Translations under genes and position numbers: made by a program
Shown here: positions 47,289 to 57,202 of the stretch, piece after piece
Layout of the letters: each line of letters begins with the position of its first letter
How positions within the stretch are numbered: position 1 is the stretch's first letter
The notes under the pieces: model-generated
What the model was told of the DNA's origin: nothing
What the model saw: only the letters and a program-made list of their open reading frames with translations
Database searches by the model: none
From: Rosenbergiella epipactidis
GTDB taxonomy: Bacteria > Pseudomonadota > Gammaproteobacteria > Enterobacterales > Enterobacteriaceae
Direction: 5' to 3'
Length of the DNA stretch: 64,000 nt
Assembly (NCBI RefSeq): GCF_018494055.1
Contig: NZ_JABBFQ010000006.1
Coordinates: 1-64,000, forward strand

Positions 47289-48308
47289 TTAAGCACTGAT
47301 AAAATGATAGCCAAAACAAATCTGACGAATTTCTCCTGCTGGCAACCAACAGCCCGCCAGCGGTGTATCATTCGCCGCGTCAGGGCGATAACCCGGTTCT
47401 AACGCAACACCTTGATAATTATCATATTCTCCTTCGGGGGCGGGCGTACCGGACAGATAGTTCCCAGTATAAAGCTGTAACGCCGGTTCGCTACTGAACA
47501 GATTCATCTGTAATCGGCCATCAGCAGCGCTAAGCGTCGCGACCGGCTGGTCTATCGTATGGGCATCGATGATGAAAGCGTGATCATAACCGCCGGTTAT
47601 TTGTTGAAAATTGTCCGCTAAAAAATCTTGGGCGAGAGATTTTGGCGAGCGAAAATCAAAAGCAGTGTCTGCAACAGGCAGGCAGTCCCCGTCGGGGAGT
47701 CCATCAGCATCGACAGGTTGGAAAGATGAGCCGTGCAGCGCAAGCCGGTGTGCACGGATATCGCCTTGTGTTGCATCGAGATTGAAGTAGGCATGATTGG
47801 TCAACGATAACGGGGTAAGGGCATCGGATTGAGCGCTAAAACAGAAATCGAGGCGATTATCGTCACTCAGCGTTAGGGTGAGCTCAATGTCCAGATTACC
47901 CGGGAAACCTTGGTCGCCATCGGCAGAGTGTAAACGATAGACTAAGGTCTTATCGGTATGAACCACCTGCTGCCAGCGTCGATGGCTAAATCCCTCTGGC
48001 CCGCCATGCAGCTGATGAGGACCTTGATTACGGCTAAGCTGGCAGTCTAGGGCAGTGAGATAGGCTTGGCGAATACGATTCGCGTAACGTCCGACGGTTG
48101 CTCCGAGATAGGCCGATTGTTGCAAATAGCGTTCAGGTGAGCCACAGCTTAGGATAGCCTCCCGTAAGTGGCCATCCGCTTGCGGAATTTGTGCACTTAT
48201 CCACGTTGCGCCCCAGTCCATAAAGCGCACAACCATTCCTTGTGCATTACGCAGTTCGGCGAGGTTAAACGGTTGGCCGTCGGGCGCGAGGGCGGTTGAT
48301 GTCAGCAT
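47289..48308 (-). CDS. galM: Galactose mutarotase (aldose 1-epimerase)
   Basis: Interconverts alpha and beta galactose anomers. It has 339 residues (346 in E. coli). Catalytic His in [10 protein letters not shown] and Glu in [12 protein letters not shown]; also [11 protein letters not shown] and LHGGPEGFS. Its start overlaps the galK stop by seven bases. It is the last gene of galTKM. Confidence 0.95.
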   Translation of the reverse strand: MLTSTALAPDGQPFNLAELRNAQGMVVRFMDWGATWISAQIPQADGHLREAILSCGSPERYLQQSAYLGATVGRYANRIRQAYLTALDCQLSRNQGPHQLHGGPEGFSHRRWQQVVHTDKTLVYRLHSADGDQGFPGNLDIELTLTLSDDNRLDFCFSAQSDALTPLSLTNHAYFNLDATQGDIRAHRLALHGSSFQPVDADGLPDGDCLPVADTAFDFRSPKSLAQDFLADNFQQITGGYDHAFIIDAHTIDQPVATLSAADGRLQMNLFSSEPALQLYTGNYLSGTPAPEGEYDNYQGVALEPGYRPDAANDTPLAGCWLPAGEIRQICFGYHFISA

Positions 48309-49456
48309 GGGCTAGCTCCTTGTGAAGCATGGCAGAGATAATAGGTCTCTTTGATTCCTGTCGCGGTAAAGTAGTGATCGGCCATGGCCGCTTGGACGGC
48401 TTCCACTTTATCAGAGGGCAGGAGTGCCACGACGCAGCCACCAAATCCGCCGCCCGTCATGCGTGCGCCGCCTTCCTCACCAATCGCGTCTTGTAATAAC
48501 GCCACTAAACGGTCGATCTGTGGCACCGTTATCGCGAAGTCATCGCGCATAGAGTTATGGGATTCGGCCATTAACTGCCCCATTCGGGTTAAATCACCTC
48601 GGTTCAGTGCTTCCGTTGCCTCTAACGTCCGTTTGTTTTCCGTGAGAATATGGCGGACGCGTTTTGCAACGGTAGGTTCCATTTCTGCTTCGCGGGCGTA
48701 AAACGTTTCCAAGGTCACCTCGCGTAATGATTGCTGGCCGAAAAAGGCCGCGCCTTGCTGGCATTGCTCGCGGCGTAGATTATATTCGCTGCCCACTAAG
48801 GTCCGTTTGAAATTGGAGTTCACAATCAATACCGCAATATCATTTGGCATCGATACGGCTTTTGTTTCAAGCGATTGGCAATCGAGTAACAAGGCATGAT
48901 CAGCCTGACCCATTGCCGAAATCATCTGATCCATAATGCCGCAATTACAGCCTACAAACTGGTTCTCCGCTGCTTGGCCGTTGAGCGCGATTTCCACAGG
49001 GGTAATCGGCAGTTGCCATAAATGTTTAATGGCGGTTCCGATTGCCACTTCTAAGGAAGCAGAGGAGCTTAACCCAGCACCTTGTGGAACATTACCACTG
49101 ATCACCATATCCATTCCTTGAAACTGGTCAGTAATCTGGCGTAAATGTTTCACTACGCCACGCAGATAATTTGCCCACATCGCAGACGGGTGAAATTCGA
49201 TTGGTGCATCTAATGAGAACTCGTCCCGTTGATCGTCGTAATCTGCGGCAATCACGCGAACGCGATTGTCCTGGCGTTTAGCACAGCAGATAACCGTTTG
49301 ATAATCGATGGCGCAAGGTAAGACGAAGCCCTGGTTATAATCGGTATGTTCACCGATCAAGTTAACCCGTCCCGGTGCTTGGAAGAAATCGGTTGGTGCA
49401 TAGCCGAAGTGCTGCTGAAAACGCTGTTCACAGCGCTGTTTAAGTTCAGTGATCAT
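48302..49456 (-). CDS. galK: Galactokinase
   Basis: GHMP-family kinase converting galactose to galactose-1-P. It has 384 residues (382 in E. coli). Motif 1 [15 protein letters not shown], motif 2 [18 protein letters not shown], catalytic Asp in [10 protein letters not shown], motif 3 [14 protein letters not shown]. It overlaps galT by four bases (ATGA) and galM by seven. Confidence 0.98.
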   Translation of the reverse strand: MITELKQRCEQRFQQHFGYAPTDFFQAPGRVNLIGEHTDYNQGFVLPCAIDYQTVICCAKRQDNRVRVIAADYDDQRDEFSLDAPIEFHPSAMWANYLRGVVKHLRQITDQFQGMDMVISGNVPQGAGLSSSASLEVAIGTAIKHLWQLPITPVEIALNGQAAENQFVGCNCGIMDQMISAMGQADHALLLDCQSLETKAVSMPNDIAVLIVNSNFKRTLVGSEYNLRREQCQQGAAFFGQQSLREVTLETFYAREAEMEPTVAKRVRHILTENKRTLEATEALNRGDLTRMGQLMAESHNSMRDDFAITVPQIDRLVALLQDAIGEEGGARMTGGGFGGCVVALLPSDKVEAVQAAMADHYFTATGIKETYYLCHASQGASPC

Positions 49457-50505
49457 TGTGGAGTCTCTCGAAAGTGGCGGTCACTGACGGATCGTAGGCG
49501 TTCCGCAGCTTGTTCAGGGGTAAGGTCGCGCTGGACTTCTGCTAACATTTCGTAGCCGACCATAAATTTACGCACAGTTGCCGAGCGCAGTAGTGGGGGA
49601 TAAAAGTGAGCATGTAGCTGCCAGTGCGCGCACGTTTCATCGGTAAACGGTGCGCCATGCCATCCCATCGAATAGGGGAAAGCGCAATGGAACAGATTAT
49701 CGTAGCGGCTGGTTAACTGTTTTAAGGCAAGGGCGAGATCATCGCGCTGTGCCTCAGTGAGTTCGGTTAAACGTGCCACTTTGGCTTTAGGCAATAGTAA
49801 GGTCTCGAAGGGCCACACCGCCCACCAAGGTACGACGGCGATCCAATGTTCCGTTTCAACCACCAAGCGCTCTTTTTGCTGCAGCTCTTTCTGCGCATAG
49901 TCCCATAACAGCGGACGCTGGTGACGTTGATAATAGTCACGTTGCTGGCGATCTTCGGTAGCGATTTGGTTAGGTATGAAGCTATTTGCCCAAACTTGAC
50001 CATGAGGATGTGGGTTCGAGCAGCCCATTGCCGCCCCTTTATTTTCGAAAATTTGTACCCACGGGTAAGTCTCTCCCAATTCAGTCAGCTGTGCTTGCCA
50101 TACCTGTATAACTTGGCTAATTGCTGAAAGCGAAAGCTCTGGCAGCGTTTTACTGTGATCGGGGGAAAAACAGATCACTCGACTGATGCCGCGAGCACTC
50201 TCTAATTGGAAGAATTCGTCCTCACACTCTGCCGAAGAGGGGGTGTCGGGGAGTAATGCTGAGAAATCATTCGTAAAGACGAAAGGTGCATGGTAATCAG
50301 GATTAACCTCGCCGTTGATACGCGTGTTCCTAGGACACAGGTAGCATTCTGGATCATGTTGCGGCAGCTGCTGAGGGCTTACTGTCTCCTCAGCGCCTTG
50401 CCATGGCCGTTTGGCACGATGAGAGGACACCAACACCCACTCACCGGTAAGGGGATTGAACCGGCGATGGGGTTGGTCGAGGGGATCGAAGGTTTGCATA
50501 GTCAT
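49453..50505 (-). CDS. galT: Galactose-1-phosphate uridylyltransferase
   Basis: Transfers UMP from UDP-glucose to galactose-1-P. It has 350 residues (348 in E. coli). The active-site motif is [12 protein letters not shown], with the uridylylated His. Zinc ligands are in CYLCPRN and a later His/Glu. It is the first gene here; E. coli has galE upstream in the same operon, but none is present, so GalE must come from elsewhere for the Leloir pathway to run. Confidence 0.98.
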   Translation of the reverse strand: MTMQTFDPLDQPHRRFNPLTGEWVLVSSHRAKRPWQGAEETVSPQQLPQHDPECYLCPRNTRINGEVNPDYHAPFVFTNDFSALLPDTPSSAECEDEFFQLESARGISRVICFSPDHSKTLPELSLSAISQVIQVWQAQLTELGETYPWVQIFENKGAAMGCSNPHPHGQVWANSFIPNQIATEDRQQRDYYQRHQRPLLWDYAQKELQQKERLVVETEHWIAVVPWWAVWPFETLLLPKAKVARLTELTEAQRDDLALALKQLTSRYDNLFHCAFPYSMGWHGAPFTDETCAHWQLHAHFYPPLLRSATVRKFMVGYEMLAEVQRDLTPEQAAERLRSVSDRHFRETPQ

Positions 50506-50579
50506 CTCGTCATAATTAAGCCGTAATGACTGAAGCGTAGCATGAATTAAGGTCTATTTTTGTGATCATGCTAATATTT

Positions 50580-50595
50580 ATGGAAGCGTTTACAC
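50580..50595. promoter_or_regulatory. GalR/GalS operator, galT-proximal
   Basis: On the minus strand GTGTAAACGCTTCCAT matches the GalR consensus GTGNAANCGNTTNCAC at all defined positions but the last. It lies 75 bases upstream of the galT start. Confidence 0.8.
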
Positions 50596-50644
50596 TGAAT
50601 TTCAAAGGCTTTGTAAAGACTAATCGAGCTATAACTATCCTTTT

Positions 50645-50660
50645 GTGTAAACGATTACAT
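50645..50660. promoter_or_regulatory. GalR/GalS operator, galT-distal
   Basis: GTGTAAACGATTACAT matches the GalR consensus at all defined positions but the last. It is 65 bases centre-to-centre from the proximal operator; E. coli's two gal operators are farther apart (113 bases) with the inner one inside galE. Confidence 0.8.
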
Positions 50661-50948
50661 TTTAGGAGTAATAAAGCCTAATTCGACACATGCCCTACCA
50701 TCCTGAACTCAAATGACTAAAGGTATGAGGAATAAGGGGAGGTACCGCAGTAGGTTGGCACTTCTAGAGGAGCTAGTCACTGCTTAACTAGTATCCTTAA
50801 TAATGGTTACATTTACGTTAAGGCTTTTGGAAATCGTAGCATGGCCGCAAGATTATGGGACAACTGTCCCGGCCAGGTCGTCAAAAAGATCATGGTTTTC
50901 GCTTAACATTGCTGAGCACCCACTGCTTTCACAGCGGGTGAGATCAGG

Positions 50949-52421
50949 CTAAAGACTTTCTTGCAAATAGTCATATCCCCCTTGGTCGTTGGCAACGAAG
51001 CGTAATCGGTGGGTGATGCACTGCGGAGCATCTTCTGCATGATGAGAGACAAACAGCAGCTGTGTGGTGCCTTGGTCGATTAGCATCGAAACAAACTGTT
51101 TAATCAGCTGACGATTAAGCCCATCCAACCCTTGTAAAGGCTCATCGAGAATCAGTAATTGGGGATGTTTCACTAAGGCTCGCACAATCAGCACCAACCG
51201 TTGCTGACCCCACGATAAGCCATGGAAGGGCAGGTGTGCTTGTTCAGCAGAGATTCCGATCAGCGCGAGCCATTGATCAGCCAATGCCTGATGGCGGTCG
51301 CCCGGAACCTGGTAAAGGCCAATGGAATCGAAATAGCCAGAGAGAACAACGGTACGCACTGAGGCACTAACGCGGTACTCAAGGTGCAAACTGCTGCTGA
51401 CGTAGCCGATATGTTTCTTAATATCCCATAAGGTCTCACCACTGCCTCGACGAATGCCGAATAGTGTCAGATCGTTGCTGTAGCCTTGTGGATGGTCGCC
51501 GGTGACTAAGCTCAGTAACGTCGACTTCCCCGCACCATTGGGACCGGTAATCTGCCAATGCTCACCGGGATTCACTTGCCAAGTGAGGTTATTAATAATC
51601 ACATTATCATCCCATGAGACACGTCCCGATACTAAACGGATCAACGGAGTAGAAGAGGGCAGCGCTGGCACGTTGGTAGGCGTATCGCGCTCAGGGAGCT
51701 TAACGGCTGATAACTGCTCTAGATGGTGAAGTTGTGCGACAACATTATCAGCTAACACTTGCTCACGCGGTGCTAAAGGCTGTAAGTGACCTTCAATCAG
51801 TAAGCCGACTCGGTCAACAAATGGCGGGATATCTTCGAAACGATTGATCACGAAAACCAATGTAAGCCCCTGTTGCTGTAATTCCAGCAAAAGTTGCTGC
51901 AAAGCGGCACGAGAATCGACATCCAGCCCATCGAAAGGCTCATCGAGGATTAACAGATCCGGGGTAGACATTAAAGCTTGGCACAATAAGGTCTTTCGCG
52001 TCTCGCCGGTTGATAGCACTTTAAATGGCCGATCAAGCAGTGGCACAATGCCGAAACGCTCGGCCAAAGCTTGGCAGCGTGCGGGATCTTGGTAAGCTTC
52101 CTGAATAACCTGCCGTGTCAGTTTGCCGTCACTGTTCTCACCTTCGCTAAAGAGATCGCTATTATTGCGCTGCCACTCTTGATCGATAAATGCCGAAAGC
52201 TGCTCGAATGAGAGCCGAGTAGGCGAGGTGAAGTGATTGTCGAGGGTCCCCTTAGCGTTTGGGAGATCGCCTTTCAGCGCCAGCGCCAGTGAAGATTTTC
52301 CACTGCCATTAGTCCCGACTAAGGCGATGCTCTCTCCTTCTGATAAGTGCAACGAGTCTATCTGCAGAGACCAGTGTTCCCCACGATGAAATGTACATTG
52401 CGAAATATGCAATATTTTCAT
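50949..52421 (-). CDS. modF: ModF-type duplicated ABC ATPase
   Basis: Fused ABC ATPase of 490 residues, the E. coli ModF length. Two nucleotide-binding domains: the first with Walker A GTNGSGKSS and Walker B LLILDEPFDGLD; the second with GPNGAGKST, signature LSWGQQRLVLIVRAL and LLILDEPLQGLD. E. coli modF is followed by modE and near modABC, so a link to molybdate was proposed, but its role is unclear. The mod genes are absent here, leaving modF alone beside acrZ. Confidence 0.94.
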   Translation of the reverse strand: MKILHISQCTFHRGEHWSLQIDSLHLSEGESIALVGTNGSGKSSLALALKGDLPNAKGTLDNHFTSPTRLSFEQLSAFIDQEWQRNNSDLFSEGENSDGKLTRQVIQEAYQDPARCQALAERFGIVPLLDRPFKVLSTGETRKTLLCQALMSTPDLLILDEPFDGLDVDSRAALQQLLLELQQQGLTLVFVINRFEDIPPFVDRVGLLIEGHLQPLAPREQVLADNVVAQLHHLEQLSAVKLPERDTPTNVPALPSSTPLIRLVSGRVSWDDNVIINNLTWQVNPGEHWQITGPNGAGKSTLLSLVTGDHPQGYSNDLTLFGIRRGSGETLWDIKKHIGYVSSSLHLEYRVSASVRTVVLSGYFDSIGLYQVPGDRHQALADQWLALIGISAEQAHLPFHGLSWGQQRLVLIVRALVKHPQLLILDEPLQGLDGLNRQLIKQFVSMLIDQGTTQLLFVSHHAEDAPQCITHRLRFVANDQGGYDYLQESL

Positions 52422-52572
52422 ATTCTATACCGTTTTATGCATTTACCTTAGTTTTAGCGAGCTGCCGCTGGCTTGTCAATCCTTGTTGAACAGGGTAAAG
52501 GCACAAAAAGCGGTATCCACCTTGCTCCAGTATCGTTAAAATAAGGGTTTTAGACGCCGAAGGGAGAAGACT

Positions 52573-52713
52573 ATGCTGGAACTGCTGAAAAGTTTGCTGA
52601 TGGCGATCATCATGGTACCTGTACTGATGGCCGTTATTTTGGGTTTAATCTGGGGATTAGGTGAGCTGTTTAACCTCATTTCTGGAACGAAGAACGAAAA
52701 GAACTCAGCCTGA
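52573..52713 (+). CDS. acrZ: AcrAB-TolC efflux accessory small protein AcrZ
   Basis: A 46-residue inner-membrane peptide starting [21 protein letters not shown]. coli AcrZ is 49 residues and nearly identical through the bent helix, including the central Pro that lets it sit along AcrB. GGGAGA lies just upstream of the ATG. It sits between modF and ybhA, as in E. coli after removal of modEABC. Confidence 0.95.
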   Translation: MLELLKSLLMAIIMVPVLMAVILGLIWGLGELFNLISGTKNEKNSA

Positions 52714-52749
52714 TGCCACGCCTATGCCTGCCCGGCATAGGCAGAATAT

Positions 52750-53568
52750 TTACAGAAGTGTCGACTCGATAAATTGCGCGATCGATGGTGCGTCATTACT
52801 TCCAATCACTACCTGACAGCGATCTTTAATTTCCTGTTTCGCTTCATGCATCGCAACGCCAATTCCCGCACGCTCCAACATACTTAAATCGTTATTGTTA
52901 TCGCCAAAGGCGACCACTTGATCCATTGACAACTGCTGCGCGCTTACCCATTCGGCAAGTCTTTTACCCTTACTGTTACCCCGTTTAGCAATATCGATTT
53001 GGTCGGTCCATGACCACTCACAGACCACCTCTGCGGCAGCCTCTACACGGTCTGCAAAGCGATGCAACTGCGTCGAGTCAGCGTGAGCCAATGCAAATTT
53101 CCACAAGGGTTCACCGCTCTCCACCACCGATTTCAGGTCATTGACTTGACGAAATACCGGGCGCAGTTCTGCTCGGTACTGCTCGGCCCAAGCTTGCATA
53201 CGGATAACATGTGGGGTGGGTTGCTCGTAATACATTGCGTCACCGGCATACAGTAATCCCTTAATATCTGCTTGACGTAAGGCGTCGATCACAATCTCAG
53301 TGTCGACAGCAGGCAGCGGATCACTATCAATCACGGCATGTTTTTGGTAATCATAAGAGTAAGTACCATTACAACATATGGCGGGATCCGTTAAGGCGAG
53401 GGTCTGATAAATCGGATGAATTGCACTGTGGTGGCGACCTGTGACGATCAAGACGCGATAGCCCGCCGCTTTAGCACGGGTGAGGGCCTCAATGGATTCG
53501 GGTAGAACCTGTTTTTGACTGGTTAATAGGGTGCCATCTAAATCTAATGCGATAACTCGGTAATCCAT
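52750..53568 (-). CDS. ybhA: HAD-family pyridoxal phosphate phosphatase YbhA
   Basis: Cof-type HAD phosphatase of 272 residues, as in E. coli, where it dephosphorylates pyridoxal-5'-phosphate and other sugar phosphates. The nucleophile is in VIALDLDGTLLT; VTGRH is motif II; GNSKGKRL and AFGDNNNDLSML give motifs III-IV. The start is set at 53568 (AGGTGG eight bases upstream); the open frame extends 36 codons further but reads as hydrophobic non-homologous sequence. Divergent from pgl. Confidence 0.95.
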   Translation of the reverse strand: MDYRVIALDLDGTLLTSQKQVLPESIEALTRAKAAGYRVLIVTGRHHSAIHPIYQTLALTDPAICCNGTYSYDYQKHAVIDSDPLPAVDTEIVIDALRQADIKGLLYAGDAMYYEQPTPHVIRMQAWAEQYRAELRPVFRQVNDLKSVVESGEPLWKFALAHADSTQLHRFADRVEAAAEVVCEWSWTDQIDIAKRGNSKGKRLAEWVSAQQLSMDQVVAFGDNNNDLSMLERAGIGVAMHEAKQEIKDRCQVVIGSNDAPSIAQFIESTLL

Positions 53569-53704
53569 AATAACGCCACCTAATTTTATGATGTAAGAAA
53601 AAAGTCTACACCTGAAATAAGCGAAGCAGCAAATCCCGCACAAAATCACTGTTACAATTATAGAATTGGTGCACACTAGATCTAACTAAAGTTAAGGAGA
53701 GCGC

Positions 53705-54697
53705 ATGAAACAAGTTATTTATACAGCTAGCCCAGAAAGCGAAGAGATCCATGTATGGCAACTGTCTGAGCAGGGTGATTTGTCGTTACTGCAAACGGTT
53801 AACGCGCCTGGGCAACCACAACCGTTAGCCATTAACCCTCGCCATAACGTCCTGTACGCAGGGGTAAAGCCTGAATTCCGTGTGGCGGCGTGGAAAATCG
53901 ACGCAACAGGCACACTGACTTGGTTAGACGAGGCTGCGCTGCCAGGCAGTGCCACCTATCTTGCTACGGATCGTGAGGGAGAGGCGCTGTATATTGGCTA
54001 TTACCATGATGGTTTTGTTAGTTATGGTCAACTCGGGGCTGAGGGTCAACCGACCTCACCGTCCCAAGTATTGAAAGGGTTAGACGGTTGTCACTCGGCG
54101 AATATTAACGTGGCCAATAACCACCTTTACGTCCCCGCATTAAAACAAGATCGTATTTGTGTCTACCCGCTTCGTGATGACAAGGGTTTAGATGAAGCCA
54201 AAGTTTCGCAAATCGACTCTGCGGCAGGGGCTGGCCCACGCCATATGGCTTTCCATCCCCAAGGAAAATTTGCTTACACTATTAACGAGCTTGACAGCAC
54301 GGTGATGGTTATCGCATTGGGTCAAGGTAACGATAAGGTGGTGCAGACACTGCCTACTCAACCTGACGATTTCACCGGAACCCCTTGGGCTGCAGATATC
54401 CATCTCACCCCGGATGGTAAATTCCTCTATACCTGTGATCGTACCAGTAGTTTACTGACTATCTTCGCTGTTTCCGCGCAGGGGGATGCGCTCTCTTTAG
54501 TGGGCTTCCACCCGACAGAGACCCAACCACGTGGTTTTACGCTGGATAAAACAGGAAAGTTTTTAATCGCGACCGGTCAGAAATCTCACCATGTCGCGGT
54601 CTACCGCATTGATCAACAAAGCGGAACGCTAACCGATTTAGGGCGTTATGCAGCAGGTCAGGGGCCGATGTGGGCGATTGCCCATACCCCAGAATAG
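53705..54697 (+). CDS. pgl: 6-phosphogluconolactonase (beta-propeller type)
   Basis: Hydrolyses 6-phosphogluconolactone in the pentose phosphate pathway. It has 330 residues (331 in E. coli Pgl/YbhE), a seven-bladed propeller with recurrent motifs such as QPLAINPRHNVLYAG, GAGPRHMAFHPQGKFAYT, IHLTPDGKFLYTCDR and QPRGFTLDKTGKFLIATGQ. The unrelated DevB-type lactonase is a different family. AAGGAGA precedes the ATG. Confidence 0.97.
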   Translation: MKQVIYTASPESEEIHVWQLSEQGDLSLLQTVNAPGQPQPLAINPRHNVLYAGVKPEFRVAAWKIDATGTLTWLDEAALPGSATYLATDREGEALYIGYYHDGFVSYGQLGAEGQPTSPSQVLKGLDGCHSANINVANNHLYVPALKQDRICVYPLRDDKGLDEAKVSQIDSAAGAGPRHMAFHPQGKFAYTINELDSTVMVIALGQGNDKVVQTLPTQPDDFTGTPWAADIHLTPDGKFLYTCDRTSSLLTIFAVSAQGDALSLVGFHPTETQPRGFTLDKTGKFLIATGQKSHHVAVYRIDQQSGTLTDLGRYAAGQGPMWAIAHTPE

Positions 54698-54702
54698 GAT
54701 GT

Positions 54703-54730
54703 AAAGTGCCACCGAGGTGGCACTTTTTTT
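54703..54730 (+). terminator. Intrinsic terminator after pgl
   Basis: Hairpin AAAGTGCCACC / GGTGGCACTTT followed by a run of seven T, a few bases past the pgl stop. Confidence 0.93.
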
Positions 54731-54799
54731 GAAGCTTACCTCATCGAAAGTCAACCTAGTAGAGCAACGCTTTGCTCGCTACAGTCTTCGCGTTATCGA

Positions 54800-56089
54800 T
54801 TACTGAAACAGTGCGTCTTGCTCTACAGCTGCGGCAATAGCTGACATTAATTGCGTAAGCTGTTGTTCAGTGATCAGATAGGGAGGCATAAGGTAAATCA
54901 ATTTATCAAATGGCCTTATCCACACACCAGCGTCAACGAAATAAGCTTGAATATCCGCCATCGCTACAGCGCGATGACACTCCACGACACCGATAGCGCC
55001 TAATACCCGGACATCTTTAACGTTTCGGTGATCAATTAACGGACCGAGCCCAGCTTTAAGCTGCTCTGCGATGCTGCTCACCTGTTGTTGCCACGCACCT
55101 TCGGCTAAAATTCTTAAACTCTCGGTCGCGACTGCACAGGCGAGGGGGTTTCCCATAAAGGTTGGACCATGCATAAAACAGCCAGCAGGACTACGGCTGA
55201 TGCCATCTGCCACACGGTCAGTTGTAAGGGTTGCGGCAAGCGTCATGGTGCCACCGGTAAGGCCTTTTCCCACACAGAGAATATCCGGTGAGATATTGGC
55301 GTGTTCACAAGCGAACATCTTGCCTGTCCGTCCGAAGCCAGTGGCAATTTCATCGGCTATCAGCAGTACATCGTACTGATCACACAACTCTCGTATGCGT
55401 TTAAGCAGCTGAGGATGATAGAAGCGCATTCCCCCAGCGCCTTGTACGATTGGCTCCAGGATGACAGCCGCAAGAGTATGATGATGTTCGGCGAAGGCCT
55501 CCCTGAGTGCATCCGCTTCACTTTCCTGCCAAGGTTGGTCGAACGTACATTGGGGCACGGGAACGAAGAGGTGTTCGGGCAAGTAACCCTGCCAAAGGGA
55601 ATGCATGGAGTTTTCAGGATCACAGACTGACATTGCCGCGTAGGTATCGCCATGATACCCCCCGCGTAACGTTAAAAATTTTTGCTTACTCTGCGACGTA
55701 CCACTCCAATATTGCACCGCCATTTTCATTGCGACTTCTACTGAGACCGATCCCGAATCCGCCAAAAAGACTTTCGTTAACCCAGTCGGGACGATGGCCA
55801 ATAATTCACGGCCAAGTTCCACCGCGGGGCGGTGAGTCAAACCGCCGAACATCACGTGCGACATGCGAGCAATTTGGTCAGTCATCGCGCGGTTTAACCG
55901 TGGGTGGTTATAACCATGAATAGCGGCCCACCACGAAGACATCCCTTCCACCAATTCTTGCCCCGTTTCGAGAGTAATACTGCAGCCTTGAGCCGAAGCA
56001 ACAGGGTAGCAAGGAAGAGGATCACGCATTGAGGTATAGGGATGCCAAAGGTGTTGACGATCGAATTCACTGTCTTCTGTCGGGAACAT
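54800..56089 (-). CDS. bioA: Adenosylmethionine--8-amino-7-oxononanoate aminotransferase
   Basis: PLP enzyme forming 7,8-diaminopelargonate (DAPA) with SAM as amino donor. It has 429 residues, as in E. coli. Conserved [50 protein letters not shown] and the PLP Lys in [12 protein letters not shown]. Divergent from bioB. The ATG lies only five bases from the BirA operator and no ribosome site is visible, so its mRNA is probably nearly leaderless; as I recall E. coli bioA is arranged the same way. Confidence 0.97.
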   Translation of the reverse strand: MFPTEDSEFDRQHLWHPYTSMRDPLPCYPVASAQGCSITLETGQELVEGMSSWWAAIHGYNHPRLNRAMTDQIARMSHVMFGGLTHRPAVELGRELLAIVPTGLTKVFLADSGSVSVEVAMKMAVQYWSGTSQSKQKFLTLRGGYHGDTYAAMSVCDPENSMHSLWQGYLPEHLFVPVPQCTFDQPWQESEADALREAFAEHHHTLAAVILEPIVQGAGGMRFYHPQLLKRIRELCDQYDVLLIADEIATGFGRTGKMFACEHANISPDILCVGKGLTGGTMTLAATLTTDRVADGISRSPAGCFMHGPTFMGNPLACAVATESLRILAEGAWQQQVSSIAEQLKAGLGPLIDHRNVKDVRVLGAIGVVECHRAVAMADIQAYFVDAGVWIRPFDKLIYLMPPYLITEQQLTQLMSAIAAAVEQDALFQ

Positions 56090-56094
56090 AATTG

Positions 56095-56127
56095 TTGTAA
56101 ACTGTTTTCGATAAATTTAGTTTACAA
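56095..56127. promoter_or_regulatory. BirA operator between bioA and bioB
   Basis: Perfect inverted repeat TTGTAAAC / GTTTACAA with 17 bases between arms, the recognition pattern of biotinyl-AMP-bound BirA. It lies between the divergent bioA and bioBFCD starts and should repress both when biotin is sufficient. Confidence 0.93.
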
Positions 56128-56170
56128 GTATAACCACAATAACCGAATGTTTAAAGTTATGGAGCAAGCC

Positions 56171-57202
56171 ATGTCACAACGTTGGACACGTCAGCAAGTT
56201 ACTGAGCTGTTTGAGATGCCTTTTTTAGAACTGATGTTTAAGGCCCAGCAGATCCACCGTGAAAATTTCGACCCTGCTAAAGTACAAGTCAGTACCTTGC
56301 TTTCCATCAAAACGGGGGCGTGCCCTGAAGATTGTAAATATTGCCCGCAAAGTGCGCGCTATAAAACCGGTTTAGAATCTGAAAAATTAATGGAAGTTGA
56401 AGAAGTGCTAACCTCAGCCCGTAAAGCGAAAGCCGCGGGATCAGGACGTTTTTGTATGGGCGCAGCATGGAAAAATCCACATGCGCGGGATATGCCTTAC
56501 CTGAAGAAAATGGTAGAAGGCGTTAAGGCGATGGGCTTAGAGACCTGTATGACGCTTGGCACGCTCTCTCCTGACCAAGCCGACGAGTTAGCCACTGCAG
56601 GACTCGATTATTACAACCATAACCTCGATACCTCGCCAGAATTTTACGGCAACATTATCACCACTCGTAGTTATCAAGAACGTCTTGATACGCTGTCACA
56701 TGTGCGTGGTGCGGGAATCAAGGTCTGTTCGGGTGGGATTGTTGGACTCGGGGAAACGATCGATGACCGCGCTGGCCTCTTGATGCAGTTAGCCAATCTT
56801 CCCACCCCGCCAGAAAGCGTCCCCGTCAATATGTTAGTGAAGGTGAAGGGGACGCCGCTGGCCGATAACGATGATGTCGATCCTTTCGACTTTATCCGTA
56901 CCATTGCCGTTGCACGGGTATTAATGCCGAGTTCGTATGTGCGTCTTTCAGCGGGTCGTGAACAGATGAGTGAACAAACTCAGGCGATGTGTTTTATGGC
57001 GGGTGCGAACTCAATTTTCTATGGCTGCAAATTGTTGACCACTGAAAACCCTGAAGAAGACAGCGATGTTCAACTTTTCCGTAAGCTTGGATTAAAACCG
57101 GCGCATGCTCACACGGAGCTAGGGGTGGAGTCTGAGTCTGAAATGCTGCATCAGCAAATTAGCCAAGCGGATACCTCACTCTTTTACAACGCGGCTGTCT
57201 AA
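56171..57202 (+). CDS. bioB: Biotin synthase
   Basis: Radical-SAM enzyme inserting sulfur into dethiobiotin. It has 343 residues (346 in E. coli) from ATG 56171, preceded by GGAG six bases upstream; 43 in-frame codons upstream would run through the BirA operator and bioA start and are not used. The [4Fe-4S] motif is in [13 protein letters not shown], with [24 protein letters not shown] and VRLSAGRE typical of the family. It needs flavodoxin (fldA) for reduction. Confidence 0.98.
   Translation: MSQRWTRQQVTELFEMPFLELMFKAQQIHRENFDPAKVQVSTLLSIKTGACPEDCKYCPQSARYKTGLESEKLMEVEEVLTSARKAKAAGSGRFCMGAAWKNPHARDMPYLKKMVEGVKAMGLETCMTLGTLSPDQADELATAGLDYYNHNLDTSPEFYGNIITTRSYQERLDTLSHVRGAGIKVCSGGIVGLGETIDDRAGLLMQLANLPTPPESVPVNMLVKVKGTPLADNDDVDPFDFIRTIAVARVLMPSSYVRLSAGREQMSEQTQAMCFMAGANSIFYGCKLLTTENPEEDSDVQLFRKLGLKPAHAHTELGVESESEMLHQQISQADTSLFYNAAV

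Larger units (their letters stand above)
50506..50948. promoter_or_regulatory. gal control region and modF-side intergenic stretch
   Basis: 443 bases without a supported gene. The first 155 hold two GalR/GalS operators (annotated) and a CRP-like half-site TGTGATC near 50561. The remaining stretch, about 50661-50948, has no recognisable gene; a 24-codon ATG frame at 50713 has no ribosome site. A mismatch-containing hairpin CACCC-A-CTG / CAG-C-GGGTG lies at 50917-50940, just past the modF stop, without a U-tract. Confidence 0.6.

Noticed and set aside
50713-50787. 24-codon ATG frame in the gal-modF gap
   Set aside because: No ribosome site and no homology; too short to support.
53569-53676. 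N-terminal extension of YbhA with a hydrophobic, Cys-rich segment
   Set aside because: Homology and a proper ribosome site support the start at 53568; the extension lies in the divergent promoter region.
56042-56170. N-terminal extension of BioB
   Set aside because: It would read through the bioA start and the BirA operator; BioB homology begins at 56171 after GGAG.
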